Both the position numbers and the translations under genes were made by a program. The notes under the pieces are model-generated. The model saw nothing but the letters and a program-made list of their open reading frames with translations, did no database searches and was not told the DNA's origin. Of a stretch of 64,000 nt of DNA, positions 26,319-35,735 are shown one piece after another. The stretch is from Bradyrhizobium sp. CIAT3101 (GTDB lineage Bacteria > Pseudomonadota > Alphaproteobacteria > Rhizobiales > Xanthobacteraceae): the NCBI RefSeq assembly GCF_029714945.1, contig NZ_CP121634.1, forward strand, positions 2,129,001 through 2,193,000, read 5' to 3'. Each line of letters starts with the position of its first letter. Within the stretch, counting starts at the first letter, position 1.

Positions 26319-27022
26319 ACGCGGCAATCGGAAAACTCCTGACGCAATTCGATGCGAATGGCCGGGCCAAGTCGCCACCGCCACCGCCGCCGCCGAAGAT
26401 CCAGGATGTCCTGACGAGAAAGGAGCTTCGGCGCGAGCCGCAAGCGCAGCCGCAGCCTCAAGCGCAGCGTCAGCCGCAGGCGCAGCCTCAACTTCAGCCG
26501 CCTCCGGCGCCCGCGCCGGAAGCCGCGCCGGTCAATCTGCTCGAAGACGCCTATCGACGCGGCCATACTGCGGGTCTTGCGGAAGGCGAAGCCAAGCTCG
26601 CCGAGGAGCGCGTTCGCAGCGCGATCCGGCTCGGCGAGGAGCGGGCCAAATGGTCCGACCAGCAGGCGGTCGCGATCGTCAACGGTTTTGACGCCGCCTG
26701 CCGCGAGATCGAGAGCAACATTGCGAGCTCGGTCGCGCGGATATTGCTGCCGTTCCTCGCCGATGCGGTCCGCGACAAGGCGATCGGATCCCTGGTCGAG
26801 CAGATCTCGGCGCTGACCTCGAATTCGCCGGTGCCGGCATTCCGCGTCACTGGACCGAGCGAGCTCATCGATCTCGTCAGGACGCAGCTCAATCTGGCCG
26901 GCCGCTCCGGCGTCGAATACCAGTCCGCCGACACCGTTGAGGTTCGCGTCCTCGCCGATCAGACCACGATCGAGACGCAGATCTCGACGTGGATGGATCG
27001 GCTGAAAGAGGCGCGCCGGTAG
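26315..27022 (+). CDS. FliH-like export ATPase regulator
   Basis: A 235-residue cytoplasmic protein. After a Pro tract, residues about 40-75 form a low-complexity Gln-Pro-Ala repeat; then a charged helical region (EDAYRRGHTAGLAEGEAKLAEER) with the Gly-spaced helix pattern typical of FliH, and a C-terminal domain ending VRVLADQTTIETQISTWMDRL. FliH dimers inhibit and position FliI. The protein overlaps fliF by 4 nt. No other FliH candidate exists in the locus, which supports the call, though similarity is structural rather than by a firm motif. Confidence 0.65.
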   Translation: MNAAIGKLLTQFDANGRAKSPPPPPPPKIQDVLTRKELRREPQAQPQPQAQRQPQAQPQLQPPPAPAPEAAPVNLLEDAYRRGHTAGLAEGEAKLAEERVRSAIRLGEERAKWSDQQAVAIVNGFDAACREIESNIASSVARILLPFLADAVRDKAIGSLVEQISALTSNSPVPAFRVTGPSELIDLVRTQLNLAGRSGVEYQSADTVEVRVLADQTTIETQISTWMDRLKEARR

Positions 27023-27029
27023 TTTCACC

Positions 27030-28349
27030 ATGGAGGAGGTCAAGCACGAGCTCGTCATTATCCGCCGGCGGAGCGCTTTCGAGGACGAGAAGGCGCACGG
27101 CGGCGTTTGGAAGATCGCCTATGCGGACTTCATGACCGCGATGATGGCGTTCTTCCTGGTGATGTGGCTGCTCAATGCGCTCAACCAGGACCAGAAGCAG
27201 GTCGTTGCAAGCTACTTCAACCCGATCAAGCTCGCGGAAAACGCACCCGCGCCGAAGGGACTGAAGGACCTCACCAAGAAGGAGCCGACGACGTTCGAGG
27301 GACAGGATGGCAAGCGCCAGCCGTCCGGGCCGAACGAGGAGCGCCGCGGCGACTCGCCGACGGCCGAAAAGCCGCCGTTCTACGAAGAGAAGGTTCTGTT
27401 CCGCGATCCCTATGCAACGCTCGCCGAAATCGCGGCCAGCTCGAACCAGGCCTCGGGCCAGCGGCGCGCCGGTGCGACGACTTCCGCGGAAGAAGATGGC
27501 CTCAAGGGCGGCGACGCCTATCGCGATCCGTTCGATCCCGGCTATTGGAAGCTTGCGCCCGAGGCCGCGAAGGAAGCGGATCGGATCATGGAGGGCGAGC
27601 CGAAGCCGAATGCTTCCGCACGCGACAATTCGGCCGGCACAAATCAGGGCGAGCCGCGCCGTGGCAAAACCGATGACGCCGGTGGCAGCGTGGCCCCCGA
27701 TGCGCAGGCGTCGACCGCGAGCCAGTCGCCGTTGTTGCCGCCGGGACCGGCGCCATCATCGTCTGTGCGTGACGCTAACGTTCAGCCGAACACGCAGGCC
27801 AACCTTCAGGCCAACGCCGCGCCGCAGGCACGTCTCACCGACGCTCCGAAGGAATCCGAGCCGCGTGACGCGGCCCAGACCCAGCAGCCGACCGTCAAGC
27901 AGCTTCAATCTGCGATCGCCGATGCCCTGTCGGATATCAAGGCCGGCGCCGGGCCGGTGGCCGAGGTCCGCCAGGTCGAGGAGGGGCTGCTGGTCAGCCT
28001 GACCGACGATGCGAGCTTCGGCATGTTCGCGGTCGGGTCGGCCGAGCCGCGGCCCGAGCTCGTTCGCGTCATCGACAAGATCGGACCTCTGATCGCGAAG
28101 CGCCGCGGCATGATCATCGTCCGCGGTCATACCGATAACCGGCCCTACAAGTCGGACAATTACGACAATTGGCGGCTGTCCACCGCGCGCGCGCAGATGG
28201 CTTACTACATGCTGGTTCGCTCCGGCATCGATGCGCAGCGGATCGAGCATGTCGAAGGCTATGCCGACCGCCGGCCAAAGCTTCCGAACGATCCCGCTGC
28301 CGCGCAAAACCGGCGTATCGAGATCCTGATCCGGGAGAAGCGCCCTTGA
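27030..28349 (+). CDS. motB: Motor stator protein MotB
   Basis: A 439-residue protein. The single membrane segment has the proton-carrying Asp33 in KIAYADFMTAMMAFFLVMWL. A long low-complexity linker (about 75-285) leads to an OmpA-like peptidoglycan-binding domain with GMIIVRGHTDNRPY and LSTARAQMAYYMLV. The Asp in this setting points to proton rather than sodium use. It is longer than enteric MotB (about 308), as is usual for rhizobia. motC overlaps its stop codon. Confidence 0.95.
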   Translation: MEEVKHELVIIRRRSAFEDEKAHGGVWKIAYADFMTAMMAFFLVMWLLNALNQDQKQVVASYFNPIKLAENAPAPKGLKDLTKKEPTTFEGQDGKRQPSGPNEERRGDSPTAEKPPFYEEKVLFRDPYATLAEIAASSNQASGQRRAGATTSAEEDGLKGGDAYRDPFDPGYWKLAPEAAKEADRIMEGEPKPNASARDNSAGTNQGEPRRGKTDDAGGSVAPDAQASTASQSPLLPPGPAPSSSVRDANVQPNTQANLQANAAPQARLTDAPKESEPRDAAQTQQPTVKQLQSAIADALSDIKAGAGPVAEVRQVEEGLLVSLTDDASFGMFAVGSAEPRPELVRVIDKIGPLIAKRRGMIIVRGHTDNRPYKSDNYDNWRLSTARAQMAYYMLVRSGIDAQRIEHVEGYADRRPKLPNDPAAAQNRRIEILIREKRP

Positions 28350-29530
28350 CCAGGCCGCTGCTCCGCGCCGGGCTGCTGATCGTGCTGTCGCTCGCAGCGA
28401 CACGCGCATCTGCCGAACCGACGGCTCCGTCCGGGGAGCCGTTTGAGCTCGTCCGCACGCTGCAGGCGGTGCAGGACGGCATCGCCAATGGCGACACCGC
28501 GGCGCATGCCAGCCACATCGCGCTGATCCGGCAGATCGGCGAAAAATTTCTCGCCGCCGACGCGAGCGTGTGGAGCAATCCGCAGAACGGCCAGGCGGTC
28601 GTGATCTATCTGCTCAGCGGCGGCGCCCCACAGATCGTCCGCAAGCTGCCGCGCGACAAGATCAATGTAGATTCGCGGTTGTTCGACGGCGCGCTCGCTT
28701 ATGTCGAAGGTCGGCAGGACGAGGCGAAGGACCTGCTCAAGGACGTCAAGCCGCGCACGCTCTCGTCCGGCATGGGCGGGCAGGTCGCACTGGTTCAGGG
28801 CGCGCTGTTCGCGCGTTCCGAGGCATCGCTTGCGATCGAGCGTCTCGACGACGCGCGCCTGCTGCTGCCGGGCACGCTGGTCGAAGAAGCGGCGCTGCGA
28901 CGCGAGATCCTGCTGGTCGGGCAGGCGGAGGATTTCGACAAGTTCGAGTTCCTGACGCTGGCCTATATCCGCCACTACCGCAACTCGGTCTATGCCGGCG
29001 ACTTCTGGCAACGCTTCTCCACCGGGCTGACGCAATCGAGTCTTGCGCTGGATGATCGCCGCTTTGCGCGGGTCGCGGGGCTGCTGGAACAGATCGACCG
29101 CGCCAGCCGCCTCAAGCTCTATCTGGTAATCGCGCGCGGCGCGTTGGTTCGCGGCAAGCTCGTCGTGACCCGGCTCGCAGGCGAACGGGCGCTGACGCTC
29201 AGCGCCGATGCCACGCCCGATCGCGAGCGTGCACATTTCTACCGCGGCACGTCCCGCGCGCTCACTGACGAATATGATGGCGGCATTGCCGAGCTGAAAG
29301 CGCTCGATCGGGCGAAGTTGGCGGAGCGCGACGTCCTTCTTCTCAATGCAACCCTCCAGCTCGCGCTCGACGTCCGCAAGCCGATTGCGGGTCCGACCGC
29401 CGTCATGTCGGCCGACAAGCCGCCGCCCACGCCGGCCCGGATCGATCTGGCGTCGTCGAACGCAATGCTCGCGCGCGCACAGACGCAGCTCGGCGAACTG
29501 GAGCTTCTCACCAAGGATCGCCGTCCATGA
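28346..29530 (+). CDS. motC: Periplasmic motility protein MotC
   Basis: A 394-residue secreted protein starting at TTG 28346, overlapping the motB stop by 4 nt, with GGGAG 8 bases upstream. Residues 1-21 are a signal peptide (LLRAGLLIVLSLAATRASA). The body is helical and matches the rhizobial MotC type; NGQAVVIYLLSGGAPQIVRKL and EDFDKFEFLTLAYIRHYRNSVYAGDFWQRF are distinctive. In Sinorhizobium MotC binds MotB and is needed for rotation and speed control. Its partner gene motE is in the flgB operon. Confidence 0.85.
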   Translation: MTRPLLRAGLLIVLSLAATRASAEPTAPSGEPFELVRTLQAVQDGIANGDTAAHASHIALIRQIGEKFLAADASVWSNPQNGQAVVIYLLSGGAPQIVRKLPRDKINVDSRLFDGALAYVEGRQDEAKDLLKDVKPRTLSSGMGGQVALVQGALFARSEASLAIERLDDARLLLPGTLVEEAALRREILLVGQAEDFDKFEFLTLAYIRHYRNSVYAGDFWQRFSTGLTQSSLALDDRRFARVAGLLEQIDRASRLKLYLVIARGALVRGKLVVTRLAGERALTLSADATPDRERAHFYRGTSRALTDEYDGGIAELKALDRAKLAERDVLLLNATLQLALDVRKPIAGPTAVMSADKPPPTPARIDLASSNAMLARAQTQLGELELLTKDRRP

Positions 29531-30876
29531 CCAAGCTTAGCGGAACGTCCGGACAGTTGTTCGCAGGCCTCGCCGAAAGTCTTACGCGAGGGGTGTCGCG
29601 CTCGGCGAAGGGTACTGCGACGACGGGGGCGAAAACGGCGGACGATTCATCGTTTCACGATCTGCTTCACACCGTCTCGAACATGGCCAAGCGGGCGCTG
29701 GACGATCAGGGGAGCGACGCCAGCGCAAAGGCCGCTACGGTACGCCCGCGCCTGGTTCAACTGACCGAGCCCGACACACCGAAGGACGAGCCGGTGCATG
29801 AGCGCACCGAAGAGCCCAAATCGTCGGCCAAGAAAGACCCGGTCGATCAAACGGCAAAGGCGGACGTTCCGAGCAGATTGAACCTTCCGACCATCGTGGG
29901 GCAGGAGCTCGCCGCCGCGCAGGCCGTGACGATGCAGACGCCGCAACCGTCGAACGACAAGAAGGACATCTCGGCCCGCGACGAACGACCCGCCACAGCG
30001 AAACGCGACGTTCAGGGCATCACCGACGCAAAGGCTGTGACGGCAGATGTCGCGCGATCCGCCGTCGCGCCGTCGACCGTTGCGCCGCGCTCCACGGCCG
30101 ATGTCTCCGGGCCGCGCCCACAGCCGGCCGCGGTGCCCCTTCAGGCGATGCCGGATGACAGCGACGTTCAACCGAAAGCCATGCCCGCCACCACATCCGG
30201 GTTCGAAGCCGTCACGGCGAATGTCGAGCGCGCTGCAAAGTCCGCGGGCCGCGACGCGTTGCCCGAAACGACCAAGGTCACGGTGGTCCAGCAGGAGACG
30301 CATCTGCCTCCCGTGCAGCAGTTCAGCGCGAGCCAGCAGGTCGCGAACGCCGTGGTGTCGGACCTGAAGAGCTCGCCCGCGCCGACTGCGTCCGCCGCGG
30401 CCGATCTTGTCGGCGCGCAGAGCAATGCGCCGGATCAGCCGGTCAAGATCCTCACCGTCAATCTCGAGCCGCCGGATCTCGGCAATGTCACCGTGCGCCT
30501 TCGCCTCGTCGGCACCGAGGTGTCGGTTCAGCTCGCCGCCCAACGCAAGGACACCAGCACGATGCTGGATCAGCAGCGCGACCAGATTCGCGACCTGATG
30601 CAGTCGGCGGGCTACGTGGCTGACGTCGCACCCGTACAGCACGGCTCGCTCGATGGATTCCAGGCCGGATCCGGCCAGCCGCAGTCGCAGCCTCAGCTTG
30701 CGAGCCAGCAACAGCAATCATCCCAGTCGCAAGGCGCGTTCGGCGGCGCGGGCACTTCGTCCGGTCAGTCGGACGGCGGAGCCAGGCAAGCCCGGCAGGA
30801 TCAGCAGCCCAACCAGGAGGCACGCCATGACCAGGACGTGGCGCCGCAGACTCGCCGCGGCCCTGTTTATCTGTAG
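29527..30876 (+). CDS. fliK: Hook-length control protein FliK (formerly MotD in rhizobia)
   Basis: A 449-residue protein, mostly disordered and Pro/Ala/Lys-rich, with a folded C-terminal hook-control domain: VKILTVNLEPPDLGNVTVRLRLVGTEVSVQLAAQRKDTS followed by DQQRDQIRDLMQSAGY. That domain contacts FlhB at its NPTH site. Sinorhizobium MotD was re-identified as FliK. The last 50 nt overlap the next gene. Confidence 0.85.
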   Translation: MTKLSGTSGQLFAGLAESLTRGVSRSAKGTATTGAKTADDSSFHDLLHTVSNMAKRALDDQGSDASAKAATVRPRLVQLTEPDTPKDEPVHERTEEPKSSAKKDPVDQTAKADVPSRLNLPTIVGQELAAAQAVTMQTPQPSNDKKDISARDERPATAKRDVQGITDAKAVTADVARSAVAPSTVAPRSTADVSGPRPQPAAVPLQAMPDDSDVQPKAMPATTSGFEAVTANVERAAKSAGRDALPETTKVTVVQQETHLPPVQQFSASQQVANAVVSDLKSSPAPTASAAADLVGAQSNAPDQPVKILTVNLEPPDLGNVTVRLRLVGTEVSVQLAAQRKDTSTMLDQQRDQIRDLMQSAGYVADVAPVQHGSLDGFQAGSGQPQSQPQLASQQQQSSQSQGAFGGAGTSSGQSDGGARQARQDQQPNQEARHDQDVAPQTRRGPVYL

Positions 30877-31411
30877 CACCGGCGCTGCCGAGGCGGCGGC
30901 GACCGACACTGCGCGCCCCTGCGAGCGTGAGATGGCGCGCGCCTCGCAGCAGCACGGAATTCCGCTCGGCATTCTCTATGCCGTCGGTCTCACCGAGACC
31001 GGCCGGCGCGGCGCGCTCTATCCCTACGCGCTCGGTGCGGAAGGGCAGACCGTGTTCGCCAAGGACATGGATGATGCAATGGCGAATTTCGAAGCGATGC
31101 GAGCCAGGGGCATCAAGCTGATCGATCTCGGCTGCATGCAGATCAACCACTATTTTCACGGCGACAAGTTCACGTCGGTGCGCGCGATGTTCGATCCGGC
31201 CAGGAACGTCGACTACGCCGCGCGCTTCCTCAAGGAGCTGAAGCAACGCGAGGGAAGCTGGACCATGGCGGTCGCCCGCTACAACGCCGGCCCCAACAAT
31301 CAACCGGCGCAGAAGCGTTACGTCTGCCACATCGTCGCGCATCTCGTCTCCAGCGGCTTCGGTGCGTGGACCGACAGGGCGCGCTCGTTCTGCCAACCCA
31401 AGACAACGTGA
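30827..31411 (+). CDS. Flagellar lytic transglycosylase (SLT domain)
   Basis: A 194-residue exported protein. ATG 30827 follows AGGAGG and starts a signal peptide (RRLAAALFICSTGAAEA). The catalytic Glu is in YAVGLTETGRRG, and LIDLGCMQINHYFHG and MAVARYNAGPNNQ are the other SLT-fold motifs. It probably opens peptidoglycan for rod insertion, because no FlgJ muramidase domain is present in the locus. It overlaps fliK by 50 nt in another frame, and flgE follows after a promoter-containing gap. Confidence 0.88.
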   Translation: MTRTWRRRLAAALFICSTGAAEAAATDTARPCEREMARASQQHGIPLGILYAVGLTETGRRGALYPYALGAEGQTVFAKDMDDAMANFEAMRARGIKLIDLGCMQINHYFHGDKFTSVRAMFDPARNVDYAARFLKELKQREGSWTMAVARYNAGPNNQPAQKRYVCHIVAHLVSSGFGAWTDRARSFCQPKTT

Positions 31412-31473
31412 GCCAACGAAGTAAAACGACGATGCGTCGCATGAAGTTGTGCATCGCCGCCAATCATCAGCCC

Positions 31474-31493
31474 CGCGCAAGCAAGATCACCCA
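31474..31493 (+). promoter_or_regulatory. Candidate flagellar promoter element before flgE
   Basis: CGCGCAAG-C-AAGA-TCACC-CA: the first nine bases match the motif exactly; the TTCG part does not, and the final TA is CA. It lies 53 nt before the flgE start. Confidence 0.45.
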
Positions 31494-31526
31494 TTGTAAC
31501 GACAATCTGTCAAAGGAGCCCACTAC

Positions 31527-32759
31527 ATGAGCCTGTATGGTGTTATGCGCACCGGCGTTTCCGGTATGAACGCGCAGTCCAACAAGCTGTCGACGGTCTC
31601 GGACAACATCGCGAACGTCAACACGGTCGGCTACAAGCGGGCTTCGACGGAATTCTCCTCGCTGATCCTGAAGAGCGGCTCCGGCAACTATGATTCCGGC
31701 GCGGTCGAGACCACCGTTCGCTACGCCATCACCGATCCCGGCAACCTCCAGTTCACGACCTCGACGACGGACCTTGCGGTCCAGGGCAACGGCTTCTTCG
31801 TCGTGCAGGACACCAACGGCAACAACTTCCTGACGCGCGCCGGCTCGTTCGTGCCCGACAGCTCGGGCAACCTGGTCAACACGGCCGGCTTCCAGCTGAT
31901 GGGCTACAACATCCAGAATGGTGCTGCGCCCAACGTCGCCGCCAACGGCTTCGGTGGCCTGCAGGTCGTCAACGTCAACCAGATGGCGCTGCAGGCTTCG
32001 GCTTCGACCAAGGCAACCGTCGCGGCCAATCTGGATCCGAGTGCGACGAGCGGTGCAGGACCGGCGAGCCCCACCAACTACACCTCGAAGACGTCGATGG
32101 TGACCTATGACAATATCGGCAATCCCGTGACGCTCGACGTCTACATGAAGAATACCGGTGCGAACACATGGGATATCCAGACCTATAATGGATCGACGCT
32201 GCTTGCTCCGACGGGGTCCACCACGTTCACCTTTGACACGACGGCGACCGGCAAGGGAGCTCTGGCTGCAGCGAGCCCGAAAACGCTTTCGTATACCGTT
32301 ACCAGCGGCGCCTCGACTTATCCCTTCACGATGGACCTCTCGGCCATGACCCAGGTCGCGTCGAGCTTCGACTTCAAGGCGACCGTCGACGGCAACGCGC
32401 CGTCCGCCGTCGACAAGGTCAATATCGACAGCAAGGGCGTGGTCACCGCAGTGCTCAAGAACGGCACCGAGCTGCCGAGCTTTCAGATCGCGCTCGCCAC
32501 CGTGCCGAGCCCCGACCATCTGACGCCCGAGGTCGGCAACGTCTATTCGCCGAACCTGGACTCCGGAAACGTGCAGGTTGGCCTCGCCGGCCAGGGCGGT
32601 CTCGGAACCATCCAGTCCGGTGCGCTGGAAGATTCCAACGTCGATCTCGCGGACGAACTGACCTCGATGATCGAGGCGCAGCGCGGCTTCACCGCCAACT
32701 CGAAGTCGTTCCAGACCGGCGCTGATCTGCTCGACGTCGTCGTCAACCTGAAGCGCTGA
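31527..32759 (+). CDS. flgE: Hook protein FlgE
   Basis: A 410-residue axial protein with N-terminal MRTGVSGMNAQSNKLSTVSDNIANVNTVGYKRASTEF and C-terminal DSNVDLADELTSMIEAQRGFTANSKSFQTGADLLDVVVNLKR, both FlgE hallmarks. AAAGGAG precedes the ATG. It begins the flgE-flgK-flgL-flaF-flbT-flgD-fliQ unit. The length is that of a standard hook protein. Confidence 0.95.
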   Translation: MSLYGVMRTGVSGMNAQSNKLSTVSDNIANVNTVGYKRASTEFSSLILKSGSGNYDSGAVETTVRYAITDPGNLQFTTSTTDLAVQGNGFFVVQDTNGNNFLTRAGSFVPDSSGNLVNTAGFQLMGYNIQNGAAPNVAANGFGGLQVVNVNQMALQASASTKATVAANLDPSATSGAGPASPTNYTSKTSMVTYDNIGNPVTLDVYMKNTGANTWDIQTYNGSTLLAPTGSTTFTFDTTATGKGALAAASPKTLSYTVTSGASTYPFTMDLSAMTQVASSFDFKATVDGNAPSAVDKVNIDSKGVVTAVLKNGTELPSFQIALATVPSPDHLTPEVGNVYSPNLDSGNVQVGLAGQGGLGTIQSGALEDSNVDLADELTSMIEAQRGFTANSKSFQTGADLLDVVVNLKR

Positions 32760-32805
32760 ATTCTTCAGCGCCCTTCCCGGGCAAGAGAACGTTCAAGAGC
32801 ACGCC

Positions 32806-34281
32806 ATGTCCCTTACGTCAGCCCTCGACTCCGCCCGCAATTCGCTCATGGCGTCGGGCATCCAGTCGTCGACCGTCTCGCGCAACATCGCCGGCGCCAG
32901 TTCGACGGGCTATTCGCGCAAGATCACGGTGCTGGACAATCTTCCCGGCGCCGGCGTCTACGTGGCGGCGATCCAGCGCGCGGCCAGTTCGGGTCTGTAC
33001 AGCAACGTGCTGACCGCGACCTCCGCGGCGGCCACGCAGAGCGCGATCTATGACGGTCTCCAGAAGATCGCGTCTGCCACGGTGGACGATCCGCAGCTCG
33101 ACCAGTCGCCGACGGCGCAGCTCAATGCGCTGAAGCAGGCGCTTCAACAATATGCCAACGCTCCGGACAACACCACGCTGGCCCAGGCCGCCGTGACGTC
33201 CGCGAAGGACATGGCGACCGCGCTCAACCAGGCAACCCAGACCGTGCAGTCGGTCCGCGAAGGCGCGGATGCCGACATGAATATTTCGGTCCAGAACATC
33301 AACCAGCTGCTGTCCCAGTTCCAGACCGTCAATACGGCAATCGTGAAGGGGACGATCGCCGGCGACGACGTGACCGATTATCTCGACCAGCGCGACAGCA
33401 TCGTCTCGAAGCTGTCCCAGGAGGTCGGCGTCACGATGTCGATCCGCACCAACGGCGATGCCGCGCTCTACACCGACAGCGGCGTGGTGCTGTTCGACAA
33501 GACGGCGCGGGCGGTGAGCTTCGCCCCGACCACGTCCTATTCGGCGAACATCAGCGGAAATGCGGTCTTTATCGACGGCGTGCCCGTGACCGGTCCCAAT
33601 TCGGTGATGCCGATCAAGTCCGGCAAGCTCGCCGGTCTCGCCCAATTGCGCGACACCGACACGGTCACCTATCAGAGCCAGCTCGACGAAGTCGCCCGTG
33701 GCCTGATCAATACTTTCAAGGAAAGCGACCAGTCGGGCGCGTCGCTGCCCGACGTTCCCGGCCTCTTCACCTATCCTGGCTCGCCGGCGATGCCTGCAAG
33801 CGCCACCGTCTCGGTGGGCCTTGCCGGTACGATCTCGGTTGCCGCATCGGTCGATCCGGCGCAGGGCGGCAACCCGAATCTGCTGCGCGACGGTGCGATC
33901 AGCGGCAACGTCGCCTATCAATACAACACCGCCGGCAGCGGCGGCTATTCGACCCGGCTTCAGCAGCTCATCACCAACATGGATGCGTCGCAGCCGTTCG
34001 ATGCGACCACGCAGGGCAAGCCGAACGGCAGCCTGATCGACTATGCGGCGTCGTCGACGAGCTGGATCGAAAACCAGCGCAAGACCGCCAACGACAACTC
34101 ACAGTACCAGAGCACGCTGCTCGACCGCAGCACGACGGCGCTGTCGAACGTCAATGGCGTCAACATGGACGACGAGATGTCGTTGATGCTCCAGGTCGAG
34201 CGCACCTATTCGGCGTCGTCGAAGATCATCTCGACCGTCGACCAAATGTTGCAAGCCTTGCTAGCCGCCGTGGGGAATTAG
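32806..34281 (+). CDS. flgK: Hook-filament junction protein FlgK
   Basis: A 491-residue junction protein. It has the axial N-terminus SLTSALDSARNSLMASGIQSSTVSRNIAGASSTGYSRKI and the C-terminus NMDDEMSLMLQVERTYSASSKIISTVDQMLQALL. FlgK and FlgL adapt hook to filament. flgL starts 2 nt after its stop. Confidence 0.92.
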   Translation: MSLTSALDSARNSLMASGIQSSTVSRNIAGASSTGYSRKITVLDNLPGAGVYVAAIQRAASSGLYSNVLTATSAAATQSAIYDGLQKIASATVDDPQLDQSPTAQLNALKQALQQYANAPDNTTLAQAAVTSAKDMATALNQATQTVQSVREGADADMNISVQNINQLLSQFQTVNTAIVKGTIAGDDVTDYLDQRDSIVSKLSQEVGVTMSIRTNGDAALYTDSGVVLFDKTARAVSFAPTTSYSANISGNAVFIDGVPVTGPNSVMPIKSGKLAGLAQLRDTDTVTYQSQLDEVARGLINTFKESDQSGASLPDVPGLFTYPGSPAMPASATVSVGLAGTISVAASVDPAQGGNPNLLRDGAISGNVAYQYNTAGSGGYSTRLQQLITNMDASQPFDATTQGKPNGSLIDYAASSTSWIENQRKTANDNSQYQSTLLDRSTTALSNVNGVNMDDEMSLMLQVERTYSASSKIISTVDQMLQALLAAVGN

Positions 34282-34283
34282 TC

Positions 34284-35330
34284 ATGATGAGCGCCAACTA
34301 CATTTCGACCCTGATGTTGTCCTCGTCGTTGAGGTATTCGATCACGAGCAACCAGGCCGCGCTGAGCAAGGCGTCGACGGAGGCGACCACCGGCCGCTTC
34401 GCCGATGTCGGCCTGGAACTCGGCGCCACGACGGGAGGCGACGTCACCCTGCGCGCGGACATGAGCTTCGCCGACCAGCTCGTCGATACCAACGGGCTCG
34501 TCGCGGGACGCCTGGACGTGACCCAGGACCGCATCACCCAGCTCAGCACGACCGCAACGGACTTCCTCAAGGACCTGATCGCGGCCCGCAGCACCGACGG
34601 CGGCGGGCGGATCATCCTGCCGCCTGCGTCCTCCAACCTCCAGGATCTGATCGGCGCGCTGAACATCTCCTATAACGGCTCGTATCTGTTCTCCGGCATC
34701 AACACGCAGAACCAGCCGGTCACGGCTTACGCCGCCGGCTCGGCCAGCAAGAACCAGGTCGATAGCGATTTCTTTGCGGCCTTCGGCTTCTCGCAATCCT
34801 CGGCCAGCGTCAGCACGATTACCCCGGCTCAAATGCAGAGCTTCCTCAACGGTCCCTTCGATGCCGAGTTCGCGAGCCCGGCCTGGAACACCAACTGGTC
34901 GTCGGCCACCGACCAGGTCATGCAGAGCCGCATCTCCACCACCGAGATCGCCGATACTTCGGTCAGTGCCAACCAGACCGGTTTCCGCAAGCTCGCCGAG
35001 GCCTACACGATGATGGCCGATCTCGGGAATGCGAACCTCGACCAGTCGACGTTCCAGGTCGTGGTTGACAAGGCCATCGGCCTCGTCGGCAGCGCCATCA
35101 CCGACCTCGCTGCGCTCGGCGGCAGCGTCGGCACGGTGCAGCAGCGCCTCACCACCGCGACCGACAAGCTCAAGACCCAGAAGGACATTCTGAACAATCA
35201 GATCGTCGGCATGGAGCAGGTCGATCCGACGGAGGCATCGGTGCGCGTCAATGCGCTGCAGACCCAGATCCAGACGGCGCTCGCGCTGACCTCGCAGCTC
35301 CAGAAGATCAGCCTCATCAACTATCTCTGA
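34284..35330 (+). CDS. flgL: Hook-filament junction protein FlgL
   Basis: A 348-residue flagellin-like protein. The N-terminus ISTLMLSSSLRYSITSNQAALSKASTEATTGRFADVG and C-terminal QTQIQTALALTSQLQKISLINYL resemble flagellin ends. It is placed directly after flgK as in most loci. No fliD cap gene follows. Confidence 0.9.
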   Translation: MMSANYISTLMLSSSLRYSITSNQAALSKASTEATTGRFADVGLELGATTGGDVTLRADMSFADQLVDTNGLVAGRLDVTQDRITQLSTTATDFLKDLIAARSTDGGGRIILPPASSNLQDLIGALNISYNGSYLFSGINTQNQPVTAYAAGSASKNQVDSDFFAAFGFSQSSASVSTITPAQMQSFLNGPFDAEFASPAWNTNWSSATDQVMQSRISTTEIADTSVSANQTGFRKLAEAYTMMADLGNANLDQSTFQVVVDKAIGLVGSAITDLAALGGSVGTVQQRLTTATDKLKTQKDILNNQIVGMEQVDPTEASVRVNALQTQIQTALALTSQLQKISLINYL

Positions 35331-35390
35331 GCCGCGCGTCGGTCGAGTTCGCTTTCAGTTTCTTGCAATTTTCTGCGCAGAGTTGTCCGG

Positions 35391-35735
35391 ATGACTTTTG
35401 AAGCCTACGAAACGGTCGTTGAAGACAGCGGCTACGAGGCGCGGGGGCGCGAGCGACAGGCGCTCAGCCTCGGCATCGACCGGCTGGAGCGGCTCCAGAG
35501 GGAGCACCACAGCAGGGAGGATCAGGTCCAGAGCCTGCTCTACGTCCGGCGGCTGTGGACCATCTTCATCGAGGATCTCGCGCATCCGGAGAACGGACTG
35601 CCCGAGCAGCTGCGCGCGGACATCATCTCGATCGGCCTGTGGGTCGTCAAGGAAGCCGATCGCCTTCGCGAAGAACGTTCGAGCGACGTGATGCAGCTCG
35701 TCGAAATCAACCGCATGATCCGAGACGCGCTTTAA
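35391..35735 (+). CDS. flaF: Flagellin biosynthesis regulator FlaF
   Basis: A 114-residue cytoplasmic protein, the normal FlaF size, with the characteristic ERQALSLGIDRLERLQ and LLYVRRLWTIFIEDLAHPENGLPEQLRADIISIGLWVVKEADRLR segments. In Caulobacter FlaF promotes flagellin translation or secretion and works against FlbT. It overlaps flbT by one base (TAATG). Confidence 0.93.
   Translation: MTFEAYETVVEDSGYEARGRERQALSLGIDRLERLQREHHSREDQVQSLLYVRRLWTIFIEDLAHPENGLPEQLRADIISIGLWVVKEADRLREERSSDVMQLVEINRMIRDAL

Noticed and set aside
26430..26530. Repetitive CAGCCGCAGGCGCAGCCTCA-like DNA, first taken as a tandem repeat or CRISPR-like array
   Set aside because: It is the coding sequence of the Gln-Pro-Ala low-complexity stretch of the FliH-like protein; spacing is irregular and no spacers exist.
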